Origin: Typha latifolia
Taxonomy: Eukaryota > Streptophyta > Magnoliopsida > Poales > Typhaceae
Assembly (NCBI GenBank): GCA_019914945.1
Contig: CM034105.1
Span: 248,001-312,000, forward strand
Reading direction: 5' to 3'
Length of the DNA: 64,000 nucleotides
Below are positions 10,583-25,500 of the stretch, piece by piece. Made by a program: the position numbers and the translations under genes. Position 1 is the first letter of the stretch; each line of letters begins with the position of its first letter. The notes under the pieces are model-generated. The model ran no database searches and was not told the DNA's origin. It saw only the letters and a list, made by a program, of their open reading frames with translations.

Positions 10583-13500
10583 ATGAGTGCTGAACGGGCA
10601 ACTAGCTCCTTGTTTGGATATGGTCATCGAGTGTCTTCAAAAGGAGGAAATACTAGTGCATTTGCTCACCATTTCAAAGGAAAACCCGATGTCCGGGCTT
10701 CATTTGATTTATTACTTTCAGGACATGGTCATACATTGTTTCAAGGGGCACATTCTTCAGTCTTTAGTGGTAAAAGATATACTCTCACATCGAGGAACAC
10801 TGATTCAAGGAGTGGCTTCAAAGTAAGCTGCACAAAGGAGCCATTTATCAAGGCCAAATCCATGATTAGATCTTTTATTCCCCTTTGGAGCGAGGGTATA
10901 TTTTTACTCAGATGCTCCATTGTTGTTGCTGTAATTTCTGCTGCAGGTATGATGATTTGGTACACTCAGTTCAAAGCCCGCAGCTTTATTGAGGCCCGCC
11001 TTTTACCTTCAGTTTGTTCAATATTGAGTGAATACTTTCAACGGGAGCTTGATTTTGGTAGGGTTCGAAGTGTTTCACCATTGGGTATAACTTTGCAATC
11101 ATGTTCTATTGGGCCTCATCAGGAGGAATTTTCTTGTGGAGAGGTATCAGTTATGAAACTTCGTCTCCGCCCTTTTGCAAGTCTCCGGAGAGGGAAGATT
11201 GTGATTGATGCTGTTCTATCCCGTCCTTGTCTATTAGTTGCCCAGAAGGAAGATTTTTCCTGGTTGGGGATTCCTCTATCTTCTGAAAACAGTTTGCACA
11301 AGCACCACTCAACTGAAGAAGGAATAGATCATCGTACAAAAAGCAGAAGGCTTGCTAGAGAAGCATCAGCTTCTCATGGGGCTAGAGAAAGGAGAAAAAC
11401 AGCGAGGAAAGCTGCAGAGATGGGTTATATTGTTCCTGAAGAGTACCCTGTATCGTTCTCGACTGATCATATGAAGGTTGCTCATAGTTCAAGTGATTCT
11501 GGTAAATCTGGTTCTTTCTTTTTCATGGATCAACAGATGCACTGGAAGGATCATCACTGCATAGATACAAGAACCAACTATGGTTCAAAGCATGCTGATC
11601 TTGAGAAATCCTTTGGCATCAAAGTTCAGGTTCCTGAGATCAAATTTTGGTCTAGACTGAAGCCATATTTTATCAGGCGAAGAACCAAAAGGAATGCTCC
11701 TAAAAAAATCATTTCTAGAAATGGAACTTCTTCTAGACAGAGAAATCTTAAGCGTAGTGCAGTTGCTGCCTTGGCATATTTTAAGGGGCTAGATAGTGGT
11801 AAATTTGGCCAATCATTCCCTGAGCAGGGGAAGGTTTCTTTCACTGAAGGTAATACTGATAGTGGATCCGGAGGGAGGTCTGAAATAGATAGAGTTATTA
11901 GTAGGACTGAGTTCAAATCAGAAAATAACTTTGATCAATCTAGGTCCTTAGATATTATTGATTTAATTCTTGTAGACGGAGAGGAACCTGCAAATCAGAT
12001 ACCAACCAGGATTTGTGAGCATTCTTCAAGTGCAATATTGGATGACCACTCAAAAAATTCAAATCTTCTCAATGGTAGCACAGTGGAAAGGCAGAAGCCA
12101 GACAAAGGTCATCACAACCTTGGGCTCGGAAAAGATACTGTTTTGGGGACTTCTAAGCACAATTCATATAGTTCAAGTAGCAAAGAGTTGTCGAAACATC
12201 ATATTGGGGATCGATATGATAATAGAGTCAGTTGCAATGACTTCCAGGATCCTGTAGTGGACTCTGAGAACATTTTTGAAGATAGTCGAGGTCTTGAGCA
12301 TCAAGGATTTGATCTCCGGAAGGGTGAGAAATCCACACAGATGCCTCGGTCAGTGCTCTTTTGGCCCTTTGAGCTGAAACCTGGGTTTATTGTACTTCCG
12401 ATTGCTATCAGTGAACTTATGTCAGATCATCTGGTTGGTCAAATTCAAAAGCTGAAGTCATACTTGAGTATAAGACGTGAAGATATTTCTGACGAACTTG
12501 CAGAAGGGTTGAACGACAGTCAGCCTGAAGGCATCGAGAAAACCCTTCCGATCACACTGGATTCTGTTTATTTCACTGAAGGAACTTTAATGCTGTTGGG
12601 ATATGGTGACCAGGAGCCCAGGTCTGAAATCTGATTTTAGTTTCCATCTTTTTTCTTGTGTCTGCTATTTTTTGAGAACTTCATCTTTCTCTTTTATTTT
12701 GCTTCATATCCTTCTATTGTTTTCCAGATTATGAAGAAGTTTTGGCTATTATCTTGTGGCTATTTGTCACTTTGTCTTCTATAGCCTGCAGGGCCTTTCC
12801 AATAATCTGGTTTAGTTTCCTTAGTATACTGGTAGTAGGTCTGGTGTGCCAATTTCTCCCATCTATAGAATGATAGATTTTTGTCATTTCTTGATCGAAT
12901 TCACTGAACTAAACAGTATAGGTTTGCATTATTTCATTACGAATGCATACTCGATTCTCGTTGGGCCAACCTTTGTTTAGTTGAACATAGATGGGTTTAG
13001 ATGCTCTATTCTAGAAAAGGCGAGCATAATATGGTTATATTATGATGCAAAATAGGTAATTATTTTAGCATCATTATTTCAACAAGAGTAGTAGACAGAA
13101 CATCATAATGCCAATATAACTAAATGTTCCACATCTTCTGAAACGATTTATGCCTTCTTAAGCATTTTAATCCTACTAGACATTTAATATTATTTTTAAC
13201 TATTGTGTTGTTTAACATTGTTATATTTTCTTGGTTATTGACGAAATTCCCGCTGGAGATAGAGAAGTGCATTTAGACATGCGTAAGATTTGTCCATAAA
13301 CTTGTTATGTATTTTGATCTGGGTTAGCTGAAAGCATAGTTCAAAGTTTCGGCTTGGTTAAAAAATAAAATATTTTGGTCAGTCTCGGTTGGTTTTGGTT
13401 CTAGTTTTCTTGTATCAGTTTCAGACTTCTTTTAATAAGTAGTCTTTTTTATCTTAATTTTCAGTGCATGACAACAAAATTGATAGCATTTAAGCAGTGA

Positions 13501-16500
13501 GGTTGATACTAAGTTTGATTTAAGAAAAATCCAGCTTAGAGTGAAAAAATTATACCTTATATAATTGTTGTTAGGATTGTTTTGGTTGGATGCTAATTTC
13601 AGATTGGATAGGACCGAAATGTGAAATGTTTCGGCAAAATATCTCGGTTTCAAACGAAACTTCAAACCATGGCTGAAAGTAGTCCTTATGTAGGAATTGT
13701 GCAGGTTTAGATGGTAAAGGGTAATGTAGGACTACTAGATGACTCTGAAAATTTTCACTGATGTAATAAGACAAGAAAAGAGCAGAAAAATTGACTTTTC
13801 AAGCTTTGACAACGAAATGTAGAAAAGATGGAAAGTAAGTACTGATTTTGTAATTGAAAGTCAAGAAGAAGATGGAAGCAAAGTAAGGCAAAAAGTGATG
13901 ACTGGGAAGGTTTGTAAATAGGCAGAATTTCTAGAAGAATCCAGTGAGGATAATTTAGAAGAAATTTCACTTTCTGACAGCAGAAATTTCTAGATATTGT
14001 TGTCAACAATTTAGATTTGACTCAGTTTCATTTTTCTTTGTAGAGAAATGACTAAAGTAAATGGGCATGTAAAGTTTCAGAACCATTACACCCGTGTCCA
14101 TGTGCAGCTGAGTGGGAACTGTATGGAGTGGAGAGAAGATCATACTTCCGAAGGTGGAGGCCAGCTGTCTGCAGCTGTTTTTGTTGACACCATTGAGCAG
14201 AAATGGCATGCCAATTTGGATGTCATGAATCTGTTTGCTCCGGTAAGGTAGTTATTTAGATACTACAAAAAGTAAATTCTTTAAGCAACCAACCTGTAAA
14301 TTTATAAAATGGCATACTGTGTTATTTGGAAATTTTAGTTCCCTAAGCTTTTCATGTTTTAATGCAGCTATTTGAACGGATATTAGAAATTCCAGTTACA
14401 TGGTACAAGGGAAGAGCTACTGGTGAGGTGGTTGTCTAGACTTATATACTCTTATCTGTCCTTTCAAATTAAAAAGAATGCAAGCTTGACTAGGATAAAC
14501 TTTAAGAAAACTATCAAGAGAGCTGGATGTTGATTGAATTCAAAGTAAAGGAACTAATTGCATATAAATAGCCTATGGAGCATATATGAGATACTTTATC
14601 TGGTGTCTAACCTACATTTCTTATGTATTGAATTAGTAGTTCTAGACTTAAGGGTAGTTATACATGATTCTGTTTGGTTAATTTCTTTCTCCTTTTCCTT
14701 GCATGTTGAGTTGCTTTTTCCTTTTCTTTTTGCAAGAGCAGTGAATGACAACCGGTCATATTTGTTAATGTTTCAACAGGAAGTTCATACTTCCTTGATT
14801 TGTATCTATGGTTTCGAGTCCTTGGAAACTTACATCTGTAGCTTTTTATGAATGTAGATTTGATAGTTTATACATAGTTGAGATTCTGTTCTTTGAGAAT
14901 ATATTATTTTGGTTCAATGTGCCTCTCTTTTTTAGCTGGATATTTAGCTACTGACAGTAATGCGAGTAGCTTCTTCCTTCATGCCGTATATAGATTCATA
15001 ATAGAAAAATGTCACCGTCTTGGTTGCTGAAATTGTGCACTAAAGTTTTAGACTACTAATTTCTAATTTGGTTCGAAGAAACTTCATTTCTATTAATATA
15101 TTAAGTAGAAGATTTTATTTCAACTGGAAGTTGTTCTAATGATCTTCAATTTTTTTGTTACTTTTCAGGTACACATCTGCATGTCAAAGGGGGACACTTT
15201 TCCCAACCTTCATGGTCAACTTGATGTGAAAGGGCTTTCTTTTCAGATTATAGATGCTCCTTCTTGTTTTTCAGTATGGCCATTTTTCACTACTTTACTC
15301 AAATATGGCTTGCTTTTCATTCTAAATATTCTTTTTTCTAATTCACTGGTTCATTTCCCCTCAAAATATGTAGAAAGAATAAGACAATTATAGAACTAAA
15401 TTTCTTGAATATATCTGTGGTCAACAACTCTAAAATTGAGAGATTTTTTGGTAGAAAACTATTTAAATGTTGTAAACTTGTAATGCAGTCAAGCAATCCC
15501 TAGTTTTCTATTTAATGAAAGCACTAATTTAGTAAATTTGCTAAGAGATCTTGATGCTTAGTTTGCTGTTTTAAGAATGCCTTGACATTGTCACTGAGAT
15601 GTGTGTGCATGCAGGAGTTGACAGCAAGCCTGTGCTTTCGTGGTCAAAGGGTATTTTTGCACAACACAAGCGGTTGGTTTGGTGATGCCCCTTTGGAAGC
15701 CTCCGGTGACTTTGGCATAAATCCAGAGGATGGAGAGTTTCATCTAATGTGTCAAGTATGTTTTCTTTGTCCATAAGTTACCTGTATGCTTTCTTTGTCC
15801 ATAACTTGTTTCTAATGTTAAGCATCTGCCAGCATATCTAGTAGAAACTAATCAACTATATGCAAGTTTGAACTGCTTAGCATGTATTAAAATATAGTGC
15901 AGCGCTGCAGGTTAACTTATCTTGTCTTATGGAGTGAATTCTCCAGTATCTCTTTTCGTAAATTGATTTGTAGAACCTGCGTAAAAGTTCGAATATTTTA
16001 ATCCTGTTAATAGTATAGTACTAGCCTTGCAAGTTTTTGGGACTATAATGAACCTAGGATGACTGTATAATTCTTTATGGAAGTGTTAGTAGTTAGTAGT
16101 TAGTACAATCAAACGACCATCTGTCATCTGTATCAGACTTGCTTCCCATAGCAGCTAAAGGCCTTTTCCTACTTACTGTCAGATGAGCTCGTGCTGGTGG
16201 GATCTTTTGGTTGTTCAACTTTTGTCTGCATAAGACATATGGACTGAATGCTGCTGATCAAGTAGCTCCTGAAGGTGCTATCAATAGTCAACTTTAGTCC
16301 CTCAAAGCTAAATAATAGAAATTTCGTTGTCCAAAGCTGAGGTTAACCTCATTGTCACACTACCAATTATCAAATTTGTTAATTCATTTATTGATAGTAA
16401 ATAGAAGATAAATATCCCTATTTCAACCCATAGGATCTTTCATGAGTTTCTTCCTTTGTCTGATACATGGATGGTCGTGCCATAGGCATGGCCTGTGTTG

Positions 16501-19500
16501 ACCACCGGCCGACATGACATGTGTCGCGGTACTTGCCGATCTTGCCGCAAGAGAGGGAGAGAAAAAGATGAGGCTCACTTTCACCCTTCGTCGTTTGCGG
16601 TCAACCAACTGTTGCCACTCCCCGCCAACCTCATCATCGCCTTTCGCCACCGTCTCGTCGCCTTTTGCCGCCATCTCATCGCCTTCGAACTCGAGCCGCC
16701 AATCACACGCGACTGGGTGCCCTAGCTTGAGGAGAAAGAAAGGGTGGAGGGTCGGGTTGGTCGGGTGATATAGAAACTTAAGTGTTGCCGATCCATTTGG
16801 AGGTGACGAGATGGTGGCGAACGACGACGATGAGGTCAGCGTCGACTGGTCGACGGCAAGCGGTGAAGCTGCTAGGAGGGGTGCCGTGTGGCACCTCTCG
16901 TGCCACGTGCCGGTACGCCGTTGGCACGGACATCATTGGTCTGATATAGGAATTGCATGCAAATTGACCTTTCCGCTATACACATGAGGATGGTAATACC
17001 TTAGAGATTTGATAAGTGGTTATTGATGCTATATAGGTTGTCAACTTGTTAAGACCTAAGAGGATGCATGCCTGTTTTTCACAAAGCAATTGTCTAGTTT
17101 GGTTATTTATCAACATCTATGAGGTTATGCCTAAAATTATCAAAATTCTTGATATAAAAGTTGGTGGTGATGGATTTTCAAATCATCATCTGTTGCAATA
17201 TTTTTTTTTTCTTTATAGATCTCTCTAGAAGTGGTTATAGTTATACACTCAAATTTGTTTGAAAATTTCACCTTTTATTATTTATCTTGAACTTATTGTC
17301 TTTTAACATGCATGTCAGTTCGAGGAGATTCACTTAATGAAACAAATGGGATTTTGAGAGGGCTGAACAATATGTACGGCAAGGTTGTGTAGTGTAGGCC
17401 GTCCTTTCTTCCATACTCAAACCTTCTTTGTGACATATTTTCAGGTTCCAGGTGTTGAAATAAATGCACTTATGAAGACTTTGAGAATGAGGCCTCTGTT
17501 GTTTCCGGTATGGGTAATTCTTTTATTATTCTGATTAAATTTGTCTTCAGTGGCCATGAGTTGCCATAGCTAGCATGTTTTGATTTTTGACCAAGGCTCA
17601 TTGCTATTTTCCTTGTTTGGATATTGTGAGCCACTAAAATTTGTTCCTCTTCTCATTGGGAAATTTTCTTCTTATTTAGAAACTATCATTAACATTGCTA
17701 GACTGCTGGTTATAATTATGCACTTTGGTATATAATCAAATCGTAGCTAATTATGGGTTGAACTTATTTCATGTTCATGAAGCTGATCATGCTATCTATT
17801 TGAAGTGAACTTCTGTCCTGTCTGGATAGAGGAACTATTCTGGCCTTTTCTTATTTCATTTGTGATTTCTGTATGGTGCATGCTGACATAGAACATTTTT
17901 TCTTGATACAATATTTGAGAATTAAGTTTTGATTCACTGATCTTGTTGATGCAGTTGGCTGGTTCAGTAACTGCTGTATTTAATTGTCAAGGTCCTCTAG
18001 ATGCTCCTATTTTTGTTGGAAGCGGAATAATATCTAGGAAATCTCTTTCAGTATCTAGTATGCCACCTTCTCGTGCATCTGAAGCAGTAATGCGAAATAA
18101 AGAGGCTGGTGCAGTGGCAGCATTTGATCGTATTCCTTTTTCACATGTATCAGCTAATTTCACTTTCAACCTTGATAACTGTGTAAGCGTCACCTCCATG
18201 TCTATACATGTGCATATATAATATGCATCATCTCTTGCACTTAGCCTTATTCAATATGTTTCATGTTTGCTCATTTTTGTGTTGCTGCTGTCAGGTTGCT
18301 GATTTATATGGCATCAGAGCAACCCTCTTAGATGGTGGAGAAATTCGAGGGGCTGGAAATGCATGGGTTTGCCCAGAGGTGTAGTGCTAAATATTAGTTA
18401 TTCATATCCTGTGGTGCCTCTAGTAGATTTTTCACACTTGCCTATAATTTTCTTATAAGCTACAGGTTTATTTGATCATTTTCTCCAGCAGAGTGTATGA
18501 TCCACTTTGGGTTGATTAAATAGTTTTGCTGTCTATTAGATTGAGAGGAATGTATGATATGTATACAACTTAATTTAAATGAATGGACCTGGGAATGGAT
18601 AATTAAGCTTAATTTCCTTTAGAGTGTGTTTGGTTATCCAAAAGTGAGGCAAGTAAAGTGATTTTGTGTATATATCCTTTATAAATTATAATTTTTTTTT
18701 CTTTTGCATGGATACCCTTCATATTACTTTTTGACAACTACAAGTAAAAATCTTTACTATGTAAAATATAAAACGGCATAAATACAATTAAATAAAAGAA
18801 ATGTGTAAAATAAAAGTAAGGGTATTTCTATCTTTTTACAGTCAAATTGATGAAATTTTAATTGAGAGGTATCCAAAATTTTTTAATAGGTATCCATACA
18901 AAAACCAAAGGTTTTAAAGGAGATTAATGTAAATATTAAATTTTGAGAGGTATACATATAAATAAGAGCTATTAGAAGGGTATACATGTAAGAAAAAAAC
19001 TCAAAATAAAATAATATGGGTTGGGATATAAAGTCTTTTAAAAACTTAATGGTTGCATGCTTTACATGTGATTGGTAACTAGAGGTTGGAAGTGCAAGCT
19101 TCCTCCTTTGGAGGGAGCGGATTGAGCCAAAAATAGAAAAACCTGATGATTTCAGAGAAGTCACAAAATTCACCTTCTGCAACTAACCAATGAAAAGTAC
19201 AGTTCCTGAAAATATTCACTTCCCAGCAACAAACATGCCCTTGCAGAATGTCAAGCATAAGGCCAGTCTGGCCTTATTGAGACAGTAGGAGATTGTATTT
19301 CTAGGATTCCAGCGCAATTTATGATAATGAATTAATGATCATAGTAGGAAGGATTCAAGAGAAGACCCAAGAATGAGGATAAACTGTATTCAGGCAGAAA
19401 AGGCTACAAGGTGTTACTTTGGACAGTATAGCCATAATTGACGAGTATTAAGGGATCCATTTGCTAATGAGGGAATGCAAGAAAAAAAGGGGCAGGAAGA

Positions 19501-22500
19501 ATTGCATCATTACTTTGAGGGTTCTGGTTGGCGAATAATGATATTATCCCTCAATGCGGAACAAATCAAGTACAATGGATGTCACATGTGACACATGTAA
19601 CAGTGTACGAACATGTAAAACTAAAATTTTTAAACCCTGTAATTAACAGCAACAGTCATCTCTCTGGAGAATTATCAGAAGAATCTCCCTTTGTTAACTC
19701 ATTAAATTGTGCAGTTAAAACTTTCTGTTATATGGCCACATATTTGATTCACCCAAGACATCACTGTAGTACACAATTCAAGCAGGACAATTATCTTCAC
19801 ACTTTTTGTTCTTTCATTATTTTATTTGTGCTTTTCCTTTTTGGTTCTGTAATGCTGATTTGTTCGTCAATTGGGAAGAATAAGCTGACTGGGGTGGTCA
19901 GTGGTTAGCAGCCTAGCACTTGTCACTGTCAAGGTAGAATCTGGTGCTTCTACTCGGTAATGTCAGATACTGACTTAGAAGGGTCTTTCTTATTTTGTAT
20001 GCTTGCAAGAATAAGTTGTTTCTTTATAAACGAGCTTGAATCTATCCTGCTGTTGCATGAGGCATTTTCTTTTCTTGTTTTTGCATGAAATTGAAACCAC
20101 CAATCTGGGAAGAAAATAGGAAAAATGTGTCTAAGGGGCATCTAATGGTTTGGAGAACAGTCTAGATTCTTTATAACCTTTCTTAAAAGTACCTGTTTGT
20201 TTTGTTCTATCTTCAGATCATTGATTACATATTGTTCATTTATTCACTTTTATACAGGGGGAAGTTGATGATTCAGCTATGGATATTAATTTGTCTGGGA
20301 GCTTTTTACTTGACAAAGTTTTGCATCGGTATATGCCTGAGGGTATTCAGCTGATACCGCTCAAAATTGGGGAGCTTAATGGAGAGACTAGACTATTTGG
20401 TTCCCTTTTGAAACCGTAAGTATACTAGATATACTCAATACTTATAAACCCAGTTGATTGATTTGTGGGTATTCCTTTCCCTATACTTCTTGTCATTTAC
20501 AATGAAGTATATCTGAGACTCAGAACTTCTTCACTTCTGAATTCAGGAAATTTGATATTAAGTGGGCTGCACCAAATGCTGAAGACTCATTTGCTGATGC
20601 GCGTGGAAATATTGCTATTTCACATGATTATTTAATGGTTACATCATCATCGATCGCTTTTGACTTAATTACTAAAGTACAAACATCTTATGTTGATGAT
20701 TACTGGCTACACAAAGGCATAAAAAGGGGAACCGTGCCTCTGCTTGTTGAAGGAGTTGACTTGGACTTACGTATGCGTGGATTTGAGTTTGCTAGTCTGT
20801 TTTCTACTAGTCCTTTCGAGTCACCAAGGCCTTTGCATTTGAAAGCAACCGGTAGGATCAAATTTCAAGGAAGAATTCTCAAATCTAAAAATGATATTGA
20901 GAAATTCTATGGTTCTTTAAAGAATATGCTAGACCAAAAGATGCTTGATTGTGACATACCAAGACTTGTTGGGGAGATTTCTTTATCAGGACTGAAGCTT
21001 AACCAACTTATGTTGGCACCACAGTTGGCTGGTGTTCTTTCCATATCACATGATTCTGTGAAGGTAAGATATTATGCAATGAAACAATTGTACTGCTGTC
21101 ATGAAACGATAAAATCTGGTGGGGATTGTGTTATATTTCAAGATTTTATTGACATTTTAAAGTACCTTCTTTTGGCGTATTCAATCATTTTACTCTCAAC
21201 ATGTCAAAGAGTGCATCTGAATTTCTGAGAAATTATTTATCTGTACATTGTATATGAAAGTATTGCAAAATAAGCGAACTTTTTACAATATTGCAATAAA
21301 TTTTCCTGGTCATCATTTTTTGGTCATATATGCACTTATTTTGTCTTTTTAATTTTCTTTTTCTTGGCCTGGCTCAAACGGGTCGTAATTCTGGTTTATA
21401 CTTATCATACTTGATACATATCTTTTTACTTTGTATTTTGGCAGTTGAATGCTTTTGGCAGACCTGATGAAAATTTGTCAATGGATGTCATTGGACCTCT
21501 ATGGTTTAGCACAGAGGAGACCATGCAAAGCAGAAGAATGCTATCTGTTTTTCTTCAGAAGGGCCAACTACGAGCTAATATCTCTTATCATCCTGAAAAT
21601 TCAACTAATCTGGAGGTATTATGCAACTTTTAGGACAGCAGATTTTATGTGAATTATTATAGACTTCTCAGGTACTTAATAAAATTACTTTTCATATCTA
21701 GATTAGCTCTACATTATCATTTCCTCCTTTTTTCTTTGTTTTGTGGAAAGGTACGGAATTTACCACTTGATGAATTGGAGCTTGCATCTCTTCGCGGAAT
21801 TATTCAGAAGGTAAGACACTGTTCTGATTCATGGTTACAGCAGTGCAACTTTGTCTGTTATAGTGTGAATAATTTTCTGTCGTTAAAATTAGGCAACAAA
21901 TATAGTACAGTGTAAGGTCTTTCAACTTCACATTGCAGTAGGAAACTTGGGATTAGAATTTTTAATTGGAGATTAACTTAAAAATTGACAGGGGCTATTC
22001 TGCATACATCTCTTTATTCGTGAGTATTTGAACTTAAAGATAGGTCAGATTAGCATTTAGCACCTTATTTGAGCAACAAGCATGGTGTTGCTCTATGGTG
22101 GCACAAGAATTATCAGCTTTAGATAAAGCTAATATTTTCTTTAGTTTCATTCAATTGCAGAAGAGAAAGACTCAATTGCTTTTTAAATCTACATATTCAT
22201 TTGGTACAAATCTTCATAGAAACAGTTTTTTGTGGCAACCACCATTTAATGTCAGGTCTGTAAATAAAGACTCTCCTTACTACTGTATTGAATTTGACTC
22301 TCATTGTCCTGGTAAATTTTCAAAAATCTTCCAAATTTTTGTCATGGCGAGTCAACTAACTCCCTTTTCTCCTATTTAGTCCTTGCATCCGTTTGTTCCA
22401 CTCCACCGCTGATGATAACTTGATAAGGTGACCTTCAAGTGCATTGTCTTAGACTCTTGCTGGCAGTGTTTGCTTTTGCTGGATACCCATCACCTTATGA

Positions 22501-25500
22501 GCTTTACCATTGCCCACTTCTTTTATGTTCGAATATGATGCATTTAACCGTGATGAATTGCCGATCTTAAGATTTTTTCCAGCATGCACTTCTAATCCAG
22601 AACTCAAGAACTTTCCTGCAGTTCTTTTTCATTTGTATTTACTTTGTGCCCATTGAATCACAAACCTTTATAAATGATTCACTACTTGGATGTGTGCAGG
22701 CAGAGCTTCAGCTCAATTTCCAAAAAAGAAGGGGTCATGGGTTGTTGTCAGTGCTTCATCCCAAATTTAGTGGTGTTCTAGGGGAAGGCCTTGATGTGGC
22801 TGCTCGATGGAGTGGTGATGTTGTGAGTAACTTTCTGAATCTTCCATGTAACATTGCTGTTCTGAACTGGCTTATTAATAGTAGTTGATATAGGAGCCTA
22901 CATTCTGTTATTTGTCGTAGTGCTACATGTACCTTATCCATGTAAGGTATCGTGAAGATCTAACCAACCACTAGCTGATTGACCCAAAACATATTAAACC
23001 AATGACCATGCTTGGTTTACCAAAATCATCCAAGTATTTGAGGAAGGCGCCAATATACTAAAATATGTCCTAGACCCTTTTGATGCAAGTTTGACCAACT
23101 TGCCTCGGCGTCTCTCTTAGCCCTTGTTATGGGTCAATCATGCAAGTCAATCCACATTATCCTGTTTAATGATAACTGATGCTTTTCAACAGATCTGTTG
23201 GATTGGATGCAAATTTAGGTATTGTTTTGGCAAAAGATTTAAAAAATGTAGGGCTCAATTTGCATTGAGTGAAAACACGCTGTGAAGTATGAAACTATGA
23301 TGTCATGATAGGCAACGTGTCAGGAGTAACTTCCTTGTCTTTAGATTCAATCTCTTATTCTTTTATTTAAAATCAATCTCATATAGATGACTAAAGTCTA
23401 AAGGAGTTATGATTCGTGTCATGGTCCCTTGGCTGAAAATAATACATTTCTGTTGCTGCCAAAATTGATCCTTTCCTGCCAAAAATGATCTGTTGCAGCT
23501 AAAACTGGACAATTTGTCTAGACATACAATAGTATGCTAGTGCACTTATGATGCTTGTCTTTACCCTGTCAATAATTACTTGTACTGCTGATGAATGTTT
23601 ATTTGCATTTGCTATATATTTTTTCTTTCAATTGACTATATTGCGCAACCAGTCCTCTTTCTTGTTTCTTTCTTTGAATACTGCCATTGCTCTGTTCTTA
23701 ATTTCGTTACACTTGTCCCAACAATTTATCTGTATGATAAACTTATTTAGACAGTTCATTCTCAACCTCTTAGATCACTATTGAAAAATCTGTTCTTGAG
23801 CAAGCCAGCAGCCGATATGAGCTCCAAGGGGAGTATGTACTGCCTGGAACACGTGATAGATATCCAACAAACAAGCTGAGGGACAATTTAATAAAAAAAG
23901 CAATGGGTGGGCATCTGGGTAGTGTAATTTCTTCAATGGGCAGGTGGCGGATGAGATTAGAAGTTCCTGGTGCTGAAGTTGCTGAAATGCTTCCCTTAGC
24001 AAGGCTTCTTTCTCGAAGTACTGACCCTGCCGTTCGTTCTAGATCAAAGGTGCATATTTTCTTCTTATTACTTTGCACGTGAACTGGATATAAAAGTAGG
24101 CATAGATTGTATGTAGGCTTACTAGATAGTTTAGTACCACTAGATTTGCTGCATAGCTAATAATATGCTGGAGACTTTGAGAGATCATATTATCCTCAGA
24201 ATACCAACCAAAGAATAGCATGTATTCTCAAGTTAGAAGTATCATAGCCATGTTAGAACTATCAGGTCTATAGAAATAGTTGATGTTTTTCTTTATATCT
24301 CCTTAAATAATCTATTTTGTTTGCACACAATGGTCATGAGTGCATTTATGTACTTGCAGGAACTTTTTATACAATCTCTGCAATCTGTTGGATTTTATGC
24401 TGAAAGTCTTCATGATCAGCTGAAGGTACTTTCCCAGTTTCCCTTGTCAATTTATATGGTAGCAGAAGGCAAAAGGCATTACCTGATGAAAAAACTAGAA
24501 AATGTCGCTTCCTTTTTTTTTGCAATTTACTAGGAGTCAACTTGAAATTTATCATCCTTCATGTAGAGATGCTTTTGTTATGTTTATTATGTTTACTACT
24601 TTAATGATGATTACTATTATTTCAACTTGAAGTTTCCTTGAACCTCTATTACATTGCAGGCAATTCAAACTCATTATAATTGGTCAGACGACAATATTCT
24701 TGAGGATATTACTCTTCCTGGATTAGCTGAACTCAAAGGTCACTGGCATGGCTCTCTTGATGCTAGTGGTGGAGGCAATGGAGATACAATGGTAAATATG
24801 TTGAGACCTTAATTAAGAAATAAAATTTAGGAAATCAGTAATGTGACATGGTAAATTAATTGTTTGAAGTAAACATGGGTGCTTTTTTTTTTATCATTTG
24901 TAGAAATTTGTATCATACTCTATTTTCAAGAGCTGGATTAACTAACTTCGTGTGTGTTGCTTTTCTTTTCCATGTTTCTTTGATATATTTATTTGGTATA
25001 CAGAACATTATTGTATTCTTTCTTCATCTATATAACATGTTTACTGCATAAAATTCTAATGAAAATTTCATCATAAATAGATGACATGTGACAGTATCCC
25101 TCTATGAAGTTTCTCATGTCACAGCAGACTTCACGAGTCATTTATCACAAGCCATAGCTAATATCTGGAGTTAAGTTATCAGAGATCAGCTTAGTATTAT
25201 TATTTTAATTTATATCCATTAAATTGCTTCATGACATTTATCTCTTATGTGAAATTGTTGAAGTGCATTAGGAATTTGTGTTGCAGAATAACTGTGCTTG
25301 TCTAAATTACTCATATTTTCAGGCAGATTTTGACTTTCATGGAGAGGACTGGGAGTGGGGAACTTACAGAACTCAACGTGTCTCCGCATCTGGTGTATAC
25401 AGTAATAATGATGGTTTGCGGCTTGAGCAATTATTTATCCAGAAGGATAATGCAACTCTCCATGCAGATGGAACCTTGCTTGGTCCAATAACAAATCTTC

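Noticed and set aside
16495..16768. ORFs in the GC-rich block inside a TIC236 intron
   Set aside because: Low-complexity Arg/Ser/Pro composition without a domain; better explained as part of an inserted repeat.
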